A stretch of 64,000 nucleotides of DNA from assembly GCA_950022655.1 (NCBI GenBank), contig OX465579.1, positions 45,859,950 through 45,923,949 of the forward strand, read 5' to 3'. Numbering within the stretch: the stretch's first letter is position 1; every line of letters begins with the position of its first letter. The notes under the pieces were generated by a model. The model had not been told where the DNA came from. It ran no database searches and worked only from the letters and a program-made list of their open reading frames with translations. The DNA is from Alentia gelatinosa. Taxonomy: Eukaryota > Annelida > Polychaeta > Phyllodocida > Polynoidae. Shown here in pieces: positions 34,689-46,992 of this stretch. The position numbers and the translations under genes are program-made.

Positions 34689-34905
34689 TATATATACGCC
34701 ATCGCGGAAGTGTATGTATCGGCTGTAAATCGACTTGTTTTCATATATATACGCCCGTATTTCACGCCAACGTATGAGGCGTATATACAATACCGTTTCC
34801 TTTTAGATACGGACGCGTCTTGGCTGTATTTCACACCTGGCGTATACGAGAGGAAATATACTCTGCACGATATATATACGCCCGGCGTATATATATATAC
34901 ATGAT
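34689..34905. repeat. Cluster of TATACGCC / GGCGTATA motifs
   Basis: About six copies in alternating orientation (TATATATACGCCATCG, ATATATACGCCCGTATTTCA, GAGGCGTATATAC, TGGCGTATACG, ATATATACGCCCGGCGTATA). The last is a palindrome. Immediately precedes repeat E copy 1. Confidence 0.6.
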
Positions 34906-34960
34906 TAAAAGAAAAGTCGCGACCCGCCGCCAGCCCTGCAATCCTGGGTGTTGGTAGACA

Positions 34961-35344
34961 CTATACGGCATATAGCCTATGCTCCATGGGGGCTGCCATG
35001 ACGCCCCCCCCCCCCCCCCGAGTAGGTGTTCTTCACTAATGGAGGTGAAAAAGCAGGTGTTCTTCACTAATGGAGGTGCAAAAGAAGTGAGTGATAATTG
35101 GGAAATGTCACAACTCCTGCCTTGCTCACATTTGTAAATAAAGTGCTCCATATGAAAAAATCATGTCCTGGGTTTCAGCATTATATCTTCCTGCTCTGGG
35201 ATGGGTGTAGAGAGTCAACAGAACCAAGGTAAAACATTGAAAGACAGTTGAATTTCGTAAGAACAAAGCGCCAGAATACAGGTTCTGTCCCCCGACCACC
35301 TAGTGACTGTTTCATGAACTAACTATGGCTCTGTCCCCTATACA
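34961..35344 (+). repeat. Dispersed repeat E, copy 1
   Basis: About 380 bp highly similar to 44175..44548, same orientation. Starts CTATACGGCATATAGCC; carries a C16 run (35004..35019), a 31-bp direct duplication (AGGTGTTCTTCACTAATGG twice), AATAAAGTG, GGGATGGGTGTAGAGAGTC and GGTTCTGTCCCCC, and ends CTGTCCCCTATA. No coding frame; likely a non-autonomous transposon or retroelement piece. Confidence 0.85.
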
Positions 35345-35797
35345 ATGGCGACTTTCTTAATGCAGTATTTTCTGTTACTAATAAATTCGGATAATTTAGA
35401 TGGCTAATTGCTTCATATAGAAACCAATAGAACTGGTCCTGATAGGCATGTATAGACCGGAACCTGCTTCATAGAGTATGTTGTGCTTCGTCGTTCACCC
35501 CATTGCCTGTTGTTTAGAATTATCTATTCCAATGTGGTAAGGTACACAATAGAAATAAATAGGACATCCAGCATTGAGCCTTGTTATTGGTGTATATGAT
35601 TGGATTGTATTAAGAGGTACACTCATATATGTTTCAGCCTGCTTCACCGCAGCTTATATAAGTGGGCGGCTGAAATCATTGGATTACTTTGACTCTTCAC
35701 CAGAATCCCGCACTGTGGCCCAGTTGATACAAATGTTTCCGTTCATCATTGTTTAGTTAGGCCATCTCTCGGTCAAAAACTGGTCAGTCTGACCCAA

Positions 35798-36227
35798 TGC
35801 CCATAGAGACACCTAGCAATCACACCTAGAGTGTGAACAGAGGGTGTGATTGCAGGAGTGTTTTTTTTGAAAGATTAGACTGCTTGGTCAAACTAGGGCA
35901 TTGTATTAAACAGTCTGAACTGTCTGAACTTCATAGTCGGTAATTGTCTAGCAATTGGTTTTCAATTTGGAAAAGATAGGTATATATACGGTAGCTAGGC
36001 CTGCCAATGTATTAATGTGTATCTAGTTTCGATGTTCCTGTGTTATCTAAGCTATATTTAAAGTATTACTGATGGGAAGTAGATGTATGACACAGAAAAT
36101 CGGGGCTGGAATACTATAGAATACGATGCAATTGCTGCACATACTCTAGAAATACTTTACACAGGTATTATTTGGCTGCATGCATAGCGTAACCAGGCAG
36201 ATGGCCTGTGGGAAAAGGCTGTTAGAT
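35798..36227 (+). repeat. Dispersed repeat F, copy 1
   Basis: Similar to 42270..42766 in the same orientation: shared GGGTGTGATTGCAGGAGTGT, TAGCTAGGC.TGCCAATGTAT and ACTATAGAATACGATGCAAT. About 430 bp. No inverted termini or coding frame noticed. Confidence 0.8.
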
Positions 36228-37499
36228 ATAGGTATATAGATCGCCTTTTGTGCGAGATGGGCCACACCCATAAACCATTGCTTCCTTCCGCACCACATAC
36301 TCATTATATAATTACTGGTGATATGTATCATTATGCCATGACAAAATCTGTCATTTGTCTGTATTCTCTAGATCCGAATTGTGAAGTCTGTATTGATACT
36401 ATGTTTATAATATCCAGCGGTGGTATCTCTTGTTTCTGAACATGTATGGAACTCGACTATAGAACATCCATCCATCAAATCATACCATTATTATATAATT
36501 TGTCACCCTATTGTTAATATATAGTCTCTCTGGTATTCTGGTATTTTTCGAACCAGATAGCTAACGTGGAAATATATACTTCCAAACAAACTCATTATTA
36601 TCAAATTAGGTGATAGTTCTACCTAATTATATTCTAAGGGTATTCGGAAATGTCTACACCTATATCGATAAGATTTTACTGAACAGTGTGTGTGTATAAT
36701 CATAATGTCAACAGTGTTAGTTAACAAACCTCCGGGGGGAACATATCATCCAGGAATGGAACATTTCATGTGCTACCAAAGAATATGGTATAAGGAATAA
36801 ACGAATGAAATAACAAACGTTGGAACCTGGGGGCCATTTAATATTCTATGAATGATGAAAATAAGAAGGGTCTTACGGTTGTCACAGGGCAGATCTCGTT
36901 TCATTAAGCCAAGAATCGTCCACCCCGAATACCTTAAGGACACGAGACCTAGAAGATGGCCAATTCTCTTTTAAGGCTGAATTCTATTAAGCCAATTTTA
37001 CTTCCAATGTGCTACCTCCGGTACATCTGCTGCCAAAAATGGCCTGCGTCTGACCTATGTCTGGAGCCCCATTGTGCCAATGGAATTAAGGTGACGTAGG
37101 ACAGATGGGCGCCAGGACTGAACACTGGGGTGCACTGGGAGCCTCACGGGGTGGGATCCAGATCTACTCCAACTGCCTGGTATGTGACTGGAGCTGCTCT
37201 GGGGTATAGTGGGGGTGTGTTGTTACCTAATCCCCGGGGTCACTGAAGTATATTTGGGGTTCATCTCATTGGTCATCGTTTCACCTCTCATCCACTGCAC
37301 TGATTTATTAGCTGATTTAAACACTCCTACTAAGTATGCCATTCTCTGCTGCACCCGGTTTTGAGTGCTGATATGCGCCAGACAAAGTTTGGAAATTCTA
37401 ACTTTCAACCTCCTCCACATGCAGCTGATAAACTCTCTGACCAGTAACTAGTGGCTAGAACTGAGTGACTAGTGCTGAATGGCCAGCACAGACTGACTG

Positions 37500-38010
37500 G
37501 TAACAACTGACAAGTACTTTCTCACCAGTTCTCACTCACTAGTCCTCACTCACCAGTATTAACTCACCAGTCCTCACTCACCAGTATTCACTCACCAGTC
37601 CTCACTCACCAGTCCTCAATCACCGATACTCACCAGTACTCATTTACCAGTACTCATTCACCAGTACTCACTCAATGGTCCTCACTCACCAGCACTCACT
37701 CACCTGTCCTCACTCACCAGTACTCATTCACCAATACTCACTCAGCAGTCCTCAATCACAGGTACTCACCAGTACTCACTCACCAGTCCTCAATCACCAG
37801 TCCTCACTCATCCGTACTCAAACACAAGTACTTGCTGAACAGTCCTAATTGACCAGTCCTCACTGACCAGACATCAAACACCAGTACTGACTGACCAGTC
37901 CTCATTCACCAGTACTGACTGACCAATCATCACTGACCAGTAATCACTGACCAGTACTTACTCACCAGTTCTTACACACCAATCCTCACTCACCTGTACC
38001 TAGTTGTTAG
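37500..38010 (+). repeat. 14-bp minisatellite (ACTCACCAGTCCTC)n
   Basis: About 35 units, mostly 14 bp, alternating CAGTCCTC and CAGTACTC. Twice a unit is cut to 10 bp (ACCAGTACTC after an AATCAC unit, near 37619 and 37755). The two occurrences are 136 bp apart (9 x 14 + 10), suggesting a higher-order unit. Confidence 0.9.
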
Positions 38011-38400
38011 CACTGATTGACCAGTACCATCTAACCTGTGTCTGCTTTTAGAGCCTCAGAGTCTTTCTCTTTTTAAAAATTTCTTTTAATCAATGAACAA
38101 GACATGCAGTTCATCCATGAGTGGGATTTCCAATGTGGTACTGGGTGTATTTGTACTCACTGACACCGTCAACTCCCATGTCTTTGATCAATAGGTCACC
38201 GAGTGACTGATTGTGGCTTATATATAGATCGCTTGCTCAATACCAGATTTAGGGGTGGTGAAGTGCTCAAAACGTGACCGCGCCACCCCATGTCGTGCAT
38301 GGGAAAAAGGACGCTAGACAAGTAATCTTGGCAAATTCCTATTATTTATTGTGTTTGGTCTGTATATTTCTTTGTGAAGAAGATTTTATCACATGTATGT

Positions 38401-38543
38401 GTGACCTGGAAAGGGTCAATTAGAATGTGTCACTCAGAAAGGGTTACTCAGTAACTGTCACTCAGAGAGGGTCACTAAGTATGTGTCACTCATACATACT
38501 AAGTAACCCTTTCTGAGTAACACATACTAAGTGATCCAGGTCC
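38401..38543. repeat. Fold-back built from GTCACTCAGAAAGGGTTACT units
   Basis: The left side has two or three tandem variants of GTCACTCAGAAAGGGTTACT; the right side has the inverted form AAGTAACCCTTTCTGAGTAA, and the outer ends GACCTGGA/TCCAGGTC pair. Confidence 0.75.
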
Positions 38544-38686
38544 TGGCGCGACATAGTGGGATAGAGATTAAGTTTGGCATCGCGCACCTCAACCAATCCA
38601 ATAGCTTCAGAATCATTTTGAAGGCAGTGTAGGGGATCGAACCTCATATCCATCAAGCGTGCAAGGTGGCAGGGGCATCACACCCT

Positions 38687-39232
38687 AAGGAGGAGGGATG
38701 TTGTACCCTCCCCCTGCAGCCATGCTATGATCTTCTGCTCCCAAAAAAACAGATCAGGCACTGAACCCCATGTATGCGTGCTATCTCCAGACTACTCAAC
38801 CCTACATATTCCCCAGTGCGACCCTGGTAAACTATCCCCGAGCCTACCCAGCCTCACAAGCCAACCGGCCTTCTGCCTCCCTGATGGTAGGCTCATCCTC
38901 CAACAATAACTGCCCCCCCCCCCCCACACACACACACACGCGCCTCTAGTTTCACCTGCATTCATTGAGATGAGGGGAGAACAGACAACGTACAACGCTT
39001 ACCAAGAACAGGTCCAACACCAGGGCACCTGGCCCCACATTAACATCATTCTGAGCTTATGTACCAGACCCTCACTAGATTGTGGTAGCGCCTGCCCTCC
39101 GCCCTCCTTAATTACCCTGTCTCGTTTTGTAGCATGTACAGCATCAAGGTCAGGTCGTCCTATATAAGTTTTTGAGACACCCGTCTTAATAAATTCTCTT
39201 TCTTCTGCATGTGGTATTCATTCAGTGCTACA
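38687..39232 (+). mobile_element. Candidate polypurine tract plus 3' LTR
   Basis: AAGGAGGAGGGA (38687..38698) is followed at once by TGTTGTACCC; a 534-bp segment ends GTGCTACA at 39232. Inside it are a TATATAAG (39161..39168) and an AATAAA 20 nt further on (39188..39193), the order expected for U3-R-U5. A C-run and (AC)n lie inside. No target duplication, primer site, gag or pol was found, so it would be a solo or truncated LTR retrotransposon end. Confidence 0.4.
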
Positions 39233-41344
39233 TATTTTCTTGATTATTATTTGGAAACTGCATTATTGTGCCTAATTCAATAGCCAAAACACCTGATTAA
39301 TTCATTACGTAAAGGCATGTTGGTAGATTTATAGATGAAAGTAAGTACATGCCGTTTTTTGCACACGGCCAGATAATGTTTTAAGAGGACCAAACTGTTA
39401 AAACCTAAGAAATTAACACATTTGTATTGCACGGATACATATATCTTTATGTCTTTATTGGTTCACTGACATCATAGACATGATATGTGTTGATAAGTTA
39501 ATAAATATCTCTGGGCTGGAATGCATGTATTGTTATAACTTGATGAGTAGAAAGCTCGATACAAAGAGGAAACTATCGTTTCAATTCAATTCCAATCATG
39601 TAGCTTAACTAACAGTCTCAGCTCTATTACAGGATACCTTCTCAGATAACTCGCCCGCCGTCTACAAGATATTGATTGGTCATAAATTAAGGTTTGTCAC
39701 ACAAAAGACAAATTTCTTCACACGAATTGGGTTTTTTTTAAGGAAATCTAAAGAATTCACATTCTAACGCTTCAAAAAGCAGATAACACGTATAATAAGA
39801 CCCTTTATTACACAGATAGATAATAATATAGACGGTAGGAATTCTGATCAATGCGAAAAATAGAAATGGTTCTAGTTATGTCTATGTTACCCTAGTGTCA
39901 GACAATAAATAACATTATTCTTAGGGATGGGGGATGGAGGATGGGGACTTGAGGGACCTGGTATAGATGAGATCACGGATCTAAAACTCTATGTATATAG
40001 CAATTATAACTATTGTGAAATAAGACAAAGCCAGCAAGGACTTCAGCCCTAGATTAAATTTCAATTCAAAAAGGTAAGTGGTCCCTCGAAGTTTGCGCCA
40101 TGTGGTAATTTACCAGAAGGGCCAATAGGTATTCAATTCAGTCAGGAGCCCCTTGTAAATGCCTGCAGTCACTGTTCCATTTTGTGTCGTATGTCCGACG
40201 TTCGCATATCTGCAAGGAGAACAAATTCGAACTGTAATAATTGTTCACAACTCCTAAATACACCCAACATCCAGGAATACCAGTATTTCCACGCAAAATA
40301 TTTTGAATAATTCCCCTATGGCGGTTTATGGGAATATCATATATAAGGATGTTATAGTCAATGAAATTGAATCTCTAAATGAATAGCGTATTGGAATTAA
40401 GAAGTTTTCTAAATCATGTTTCCTTTTTTTGCGCAAGGATTTTCTTTTAATGTGAACACTCTTTTACTATGCTTTCAGTGAAATGGAGGTTCAGCGAAGA
40501 CTCCTTTTAGAGGTTAAACAATGTCAGAATTTCAAGAGTAGTCGATAGGTATGAGGTTTAAGCCATAAATCTGGCTTTTGGCTAATTCAGGAATTCGAAG
40601 ACGTTATATGATGCAGCTATTTCATGAAATTCACTATGGCATCAGGTACCTTTATTTAGTGTCCACAACATCTTTAATTCTGTTTAGGGTCAGGGTTGGT
40701 CTTTGTCTTTGTTTCCGGTGCACTGTCCTTTTCACTGGTTTCTACCACAGCTGCTGCTTTCTCCGGTGACCGTTTGGAGACTAGGTTACCACCAATGTAA
40801 AAGTCTAAAAGGAAAATAGAATGCGGCATAACATCTTCATTAACTTAATTCTACCTTATGATTATTTGCTACATTCATAAACAAACACTAGAAAATATAG
40901 ATTCAAAATAGCAGATATATATCTTTCATTGATGCTCCGAGCTATTAGAGTGTAGTATTTAATGACTAACGCGTACACAGAGAAACATATTTTTCTATCC
41001 AAACTGGTGACATGAGGTAATATGTTATAATTAAGTAATTGAACAAGATGAGAGCGTATAATGCTACAGAGATTCTGGGGTTTTTTGGTTGGCGGATGGA
41101 AAATTTCAAAGTCTGTTGTTGAAGGCTGAAGTAAGAGAAGTCAGGATATGACATTTCATCTTACATCTTGGAATCCGCTATGGAAATGAGACTGTCCTCG
41201 CTTCACATTATAACTAACCAAATTAGCACTAATTGCCTCTCCTAATATAAGTTTATAATCGTGGTTGTAGAAGTGTTGGTCTAAGCCTATTTGGAAGCTA
41301 GCTCGTCTGTATATGTGTACACAACGCTATGTTCTCTTCCAATC

Positions 41345-41345
<1 letters not shown>

Positions 41346-41409
<64 letters not shown>
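41346..41409 (+). repeat. Microsatellite (AT)n
   Basis: About 32 uninterrupted AT units read directly. Confidence 0.95.
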
Positions 41410-41412
<3 letters not shown>

Positions 41413-42269
41413 GCATGATGGCAAAATACTAACGTTTGGTGTTATTGAATCTCTTTGCTATAATTTGGTTCTAAATTAAATTTGCTCTTACTTATGATGG
41501 GGAGATATTACATTACTGCGGGGCTGGTTCTCCTATCTAGATAACTGAAGTATAATCATCCGAACTCTTATAGATAGCGATATCTTCTATATCCCAGTCG
41601 GAGGAAGTATCAATCGTCAGCATGCCAAGATCTCCAACCATACACTTAACATAACTATCATATGGAATTTTGAATGATTTTACCATCACATTGAATCTTG
41701 AAATATAGGAGTGATTTTTCCAGCTTTCCAGGGTGAGGGACAGAGACTACATTATTAGACTGCACATGAGTGGAGAGTAATGACAGCAGATGAAGTTTTC
41801 AAGTATGCCAACGTCGTTAGAGGAGCCATACACATGTCAATGCACCCCATCCTGATTGACTTGAACCATTTAATGAAAGTTCATAATCAATGACTTGATT
41901 AAGTCTATCACTACAGGGACATGTCTGTTACTCTCCTGTCAGACAGTTTGTACTGCTTGGAGATCATAATCTCGAAGCCAATTTACCATTTTTGTTATTT
42001 CCTTTTGTGTGTATTTTTAGACTAAAACCACCATGAAGTTAGACTTCATTATCAATTTGTGAAGCTACGAATTTATATTTCAGCTTTAAGAACCTACATA
42101 GAACAGAATTACTTGGTTTGATGCGCACACCGCAGACACCTTATCTAATTATCTCAGAGTGGAGACAGAGGTGGCGGCCAATCTATACAGGTGTTTCCAT
42201 TCAACGCCACCTAACGGTGAGTTCCTTCGTTAGGCCGGCGCTTGGACAAACGCGGCCAAGTCCGCCCAC

Positions 42270-42766
42270 ATTCCTATAGAGATATTCAGCATTCACAACT
42301 ATAGTGCGAACGGTGGGTGTGATTGCAGGAGTGTTGGTTTTGGATAGATTGGACTGTTAGAACAATAAAGGGCATTATATCAATGAGTCTGGACTATCTA
42401 AACTTTATAGTTGATAATTGTTTTGGTTTTAACTTGGGGAATGATAAGCATATATGATAGCTAGGCTTGCCAATGTATCAATGTGTTATCAATTTCGATG
42501 ATCCAATGCTATCTATGCTATAAGTATTATTGAGGCAGTGTGCATGTATGACATACCAGATTTGAGCTGGAACACTATAGAATACGATGCAATCGTTATT
42601 ATTTCTCTGGAAATAATGTAGATGAATATTATGAACGTATACATTACGCTCATACTCTCTTTGATCCAATGCCAAAAAATACGTTTCCAGGTGTGTGTTT
42701 GGCTTCAGCCGTGGCGTAACTAAGCAGATAAGCTGCGACACCGGCCTACGGAAAAAGGCCTATTAG
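42270..42766 (+). repeat. Dispersed repeat F, copy 2
   Basis: Partner of 35798..36227, with the same order of blocks and about 60 bp more near its 3' part (around ATTATGAACGTATACATTACG). Ends near GGAAAAAGGCCTATTAG, matching GGGAAAAGGCTGTTAG in copy 1. Confidence 0.8.
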
Positions 42767-44174
42767 TGTGGCATGCCAACCGCTCCCGTCAATTATTCAA
42801 ATACAGACGTTCTATTAATAACACTACGGACGTTTTTGGGCTAACGACCGATTAATGTCTCAAAAGTCATGAAAATATATCATGAAAGAAGATTCCGGCC
42901 ATCATTTCTGACCAAGATCTCTACCTTGACTAAGGGAAAAGTTTCTAAATTGGAGAGAAGACTAGACAACCTACAGCTGAAGGACTAATCGCCTCCATCT
43001 TGGTTCTTCCAACAGTTTGTGCTCCTGCAGTTCTAGAAGCGGGATTTTGGACAATATTTCATGAAAACGTTTGACTGACTCATGCAAACGTGAGTAACCT
43101 GAATCAAATCTCTACTATGCCTCGCCGAATATTAGAATCTGTCATTGGGACTGCCATGATGTTCATCTTTTAAGGGATAAAAGGCTTTCTCAGCTCCCGA
43201 GCCCTCCAAGTTATTTCTAGCCTCTTACAACTTAAGTACCATGGAGCTTCTTGTAAATACCTCTTGGACAACTGTTTGCAACTATATTTCTTTGCCCTCA
43301 TCTCTATATGCCTGAATGCTACAGGAATGGGCACGCTTACTGTGCTAGAGCTTTTGCTATCTTGCAGTGTCTATCAGCTGAGACTAAGGCGGACAAACTG
43401 TCCTCGAGCTGCATTAACAGGTGTGGATTAGTGAGTGCGGCAAATGTGTTGTAGGCTTTCCCCAGGGATAATCTTTTGCCCGATCAGTCTATATTGCGTG
43501 TATATATCTATATCTCACCAACCCCTACCCCATCATTCTATACATTGCCACTGTATATGTTCTCAATCCATCACATCAGTGACCTCAAGTTCATAACGTC
43601 TTTGTAGTTTGTCAGAGTGTTATGAAAATGAATTTATGATGTACACATACAATTGCTCATATATACTTCTATCTCTTTATAATCCTCGACGTACTCCCAC
43701 AGCTGAAAATGAACTTTCAACTTCCACCTCCAAGTTCAAAATTCAGGATAGGAGGGTCTTGGGGCATATTCTGATGCCTCTGTTCTGCGATCTCTGTCCT
43801 CACTGTAGCAGCTCGTTACGACCCCCCTCCCCCTCCTCTCCTCCAAACATAAAGTAACTGCTGTAATTCAATAGTGGTGCAACTAGGGTATGATAGATAT
43901 AGTGTTAGTGATAATGACTAACACAAAGCACGGGTATGGACATAAAATTTATAGAGTATAGTAGATATGAGATACTATCCGTTATACCTGTCTTGGGCTG
44001 CGACACTTGGGTAGACATTTTCACCTATGATACCTTACGATTGTCACGACTATAGCACCCCTAGGCCCTGTTTTTCAGATGGCTGGCGTCATATAGACAG
44101 TGGCGTAAGGGCGCCATACGGGATCGGCACGAAAAATGTCGGCCGTTGCGACAATTATAGAAATGTCGTAGTTT

Positions 44175-44548
44175 CTATACGGCAAATAGCCTATGATCCA
44201 TGGGGGCTGCCATGATGCCCCCCGAGTAGGTGTTCTTCACTAATGGAGGTGAAAAAGTAGGTGTGCTTCACTAATAGAGGTGTAAAAGTAGTGAGTGATA
44301 ATTGGGAAATGTCACAACTCTTGCCTTGCTCACATATGTGAATAAAGTGTTCCATGTGAAAAACATCATGTCCTGGGTTTAATCATTATCTCATCCTGCT
44401 CTGGGATGGGTGTAGAGAGTCAACGGAACCATGGTAAAACATTGAAGGACAGTTGAATTTGGTAAGAACAAAGAGCCAGAATACAGGTTCTGTCCCCCCA
44501 CCACCTAGTGACTGTTTCATGAACTAACAATGGCTATGTCCCCTATAC
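44175..44548 (+). repeat. Dispersed repeat E, copy 2
   Basis: Partner of 34961..35344, including the duplicated 31-bp block, but with CCCCCC in place of the C16 run. Ends CTATGTCCCCTATA. Confidence 0.85.
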
Positions 44549-44753
44549 CGTGGGTACTCGGGAGTACCAGCTAAAGCACCGGAACTGCAGAAAGTATCCT
44601 ATTATCGCTCTGCAACGATTTTTGTTATTGAACCATGAGTCAAAGACCTTTTCGCTTTCCCATTTCATGAGAAATTATTAGAAAATTGTAAGACTATGAG
44701 AAAAGACACAAATGTGTTTGTCTTACAGTGAATGCTTAGTTGTTTGTCATCTG

Positions 44754-45250
44754 AGACTGTTGTAAGCTGTTGGAATGCTAATATAAGAGTGTTGTAAGGC
44801 TATGGTAAGACTGTTGTAAGGCTGATACCAGACATAGGCCTGGCGTCCACCTACTACGATAGAAATTTAGACCTCCCGATATTGCAACGATGCAAAAAGC
44901 AAATATCGGAGACATATCGGGAAGGTGCAAAATCGTAGACATATGTCTAAACGTGCAAATCAAACATGCATCTCAATGGGGGGGGGGGGGGGGGTCGGGG
45001 TTCACGATTTTAGGTGACCTTCCGACGCGATTTTGATTTTGTATCGGGAGGTGCATCGTAGACCATATCGGAGCTATATCGTAGTAGGTGGACGCCGGGC
45101 CTAAGATTGGTGTAAGACTTTTGTAAGATTGTTGTGAGATTGTTGTAAGATTGTTGTAAGGCTATGGTAAGACTGTTGTAAGGCTGATAAAGGAATGTTT
45201 TAATACTGATACGAGACTGTTGTAAGAATGGTGTAAGACTAGTGGTGGAG
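44754..45250 (+). repeat. GTTGTAAG minisatellite, split by a MITE
   Basis: 10-11-bp variants of GACTGTTGTAAG on both sides of the element at 44835..45103. A longer block (GTTGTAAGGCTATGGTAAGA followed by CTGTTGTAAGGCTGATA) occurs on both sides, at about 44793 and 45154. Confidence 0.8.
44835..45103. mobile_element. MITE family B, intact copy (269 bp)
   Basis: Inverted termini TAGGCCTGGCGTCCACCTAC and GTAGGTGGACGCCGGGCCTA, continuing through TACGAT. Has internal ATATCGG subrepeats and a G18 run near the centre. No coding capacity. Flanking TA or TTA could be the target duplication (superfamily not certain). Confidence 0.9.
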
Positions 45251-45339
45251 TATTGTGTATTTTACGATTCAAATATAGTTCTGGATTTATCGCAATTCTT
45301 TCATGGATAATTACATAGCGTGAGGAACCCTAATTTACA

Positions 45340-45550
45340 TTTGTATACGACCGGTGTATATGGCTATGATTTTGATAAATAAGTCCTCTTTTCCAACGTG
45401 TATACGCTTCATCTATAGACGTATACAAGTGTCCATGTTGCACTCATATACATATGGCATTTGTACGCCCACACATTCAAATACACACCATGAACATCTC
45501 AGTTTACGTATATTTAATTTCCGCGTATATATTTGTCTTTGGGTATAAAT
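45340..45550. repeat. Third CGTATA-rich AT cluster
   Basis: GTATACGACCGGTGTATATG, GTGTATACGC, ACGTATACAAG, TTACGTATATTT and CGCGTATATATTTG occur at irregular spacing, similar to 31490..31745 and 34689..34905. Confidence 0.45.
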
Positions 45551-45591
45551 ATGGTCGTCCTCATTGGCGTCTAAAGCCCCGTCTTCACTGT

Positions 45592-45974
45592 GCGATCCAA
45601 GGTACATAGGTACGCCCAGTCTGAGACTGGGTGTGCCTTCAGGATCGCAACGCGGCAAAACGCCCAGTGGAGACAGCAAGTTTCCCTCCAGTCTGAGACT
45701 GGGTGTACCGGTACAAACTGGGCGTACCGCATGTACCCCAGATTGTACCCCAGATATTTTAAAATATCAAACATGTTTGATATTAGGTATGCCCAGACCG
45801 AGACTGGGTGTACCTATATAACTAGGATCGCAAGTGCTCCAGTCACAAGCGGGACAGTCACCACACAGAATCGGCTTTACCTTGCGAACCGAGGTACATG
45901 GGGTACCCAGGATCGCAAGCTATATGGAACGTCGCGCTTGCGATCCTGTACCTCCAGAGGCACAGGATCGCAAG
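45592..45974. repeat. Cluster of short palindromes and AGGATCGCAAG motifs
   Basis: GGTACGCCCAGTCTGAGACT and its continuation GGGTGTGCC (45609..45637) form a hairpin; related copies lie at 45687..45709 (left arm partial), 45710..45728 (GGTACAAACTGGGCGTACC) and 45786..45814. AGGATCGCAAG/C recurs at 45641, 45824, 45909 and 45964 and inverted at 45937..45947. Unknown family; possibly a nested set of small inverted-repeat insertions. Confidence 0.75.
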
Positions 45975-46992
45975 CCCTCCCGCCCCCCCATCGTACAATG
46001 GAGAAAGGCCTTTATATACACTTGATTATGTAATATTTACGCCAGTCAGATGTAGAAGCCAGAAGCAATTGAGATGATTTCTTCGGTAACATGATTTTCT
46101 GACCTTTTCCCATGACAAAAGGATAATTTGCGGCGTGTCGCAGTGTTTTACCTCTCATAACTTTCGGTGCACACACCTATAGATGCAAGAGGATCCTGAC
46201 GCCATTACGCCTTTTTTTCATTCACTATATCAATTGTCACTAGCCTATCACTAGGTCTTTCCTCTTTTTTACATAGTATGAATATATATCTACATCCTGA
46301 CAAATCGCTTTCTATATGTTATATGTTTAATTTTTATCAAAACGTATAACAATAAAATAATAATAAATACATGTACAAAAAGTACAGCGAGTGATTGATG
46401 TAGTGAATTCTTGTCCCGCTACCGCAAGAGAAATGATTTTAATATTATCATTACAGGGGGAATGGAAAATAATTGTTTTAATTAAACTATGGAAACTCGC
46501 GTTATTCCACATCTTAATTGAAATATCCTGGCGTGCTAATCAAACTTAAGACCTTATCCTACTCTAGTGAATTTTACTGTCTTCTGTATAGACCCTATTG
46601 AGGTATCCCAGAATTCATTCTGTTTACAGGTCCCGGTGTGCGCTGGTTACCGACGTTGTATGGTGATAGACCCTTGACCCGTAACCCACAATCATTGCTT
46701 TTTAACGGTTTTTATGAATCTTCAAATGGAAAATCCGATGTCAGAAATGGTAATTTCAGCTATTTCTACATGTAAACCCGAAATTATATTCAGGTTACTC
46801 AGATATAAACGGGAAAACTGTGGTTCATGTGATCGTGGTGTGCCCAGCCACTCGCGAGCGGAACTTGTGTTTACCCTGGGCGATAACAGGGAGACGAGTA
46901 ACCTCTGAAGGGCGTATAGCATCGAATATTAGTTGCAGATGGAGTATACTAGAAGCTCTCCATATGGAGAATAAGGAGTGGGCACACGCATA

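Larger units (their letters stand above)
33346..46992. other. Intergenic region rich in repeats
   Basis: Contains the promoter side of the SMPDL3-like gene (above 33345), several dispersed repeats, two minisatellites, a candidate LTR, a (TA)n tract and a palindrome cluster, all listed separately. No coding exon was supported. 33350..34680, 36240..37480, 39240..41340, 41410..42260, 42770..44170 and 45980..46990 show nothing recognisable. Confidence 0.5.

Noticed and set aside
37500..38010. CRISPR-like array of short repeats
   Set aside because: Units are contiguous 14-mers without unique spacers: a minisatellite.
38634..38645. GGTTCGATCCCC (- strand) as a tRNA T-arm or LTR primer-binding site
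   Set aside because: No tRNA fold around it, and it lies upstream of the polypurine tract, the wrong side for a primer-binding site.
45564..46033. Several overlapping open frames with repeated peptides (SLRLGVP-like)
   Set aside because: The repeats come from the palindromic DNA units and appear in several frames and both strands; not a repeat protein.
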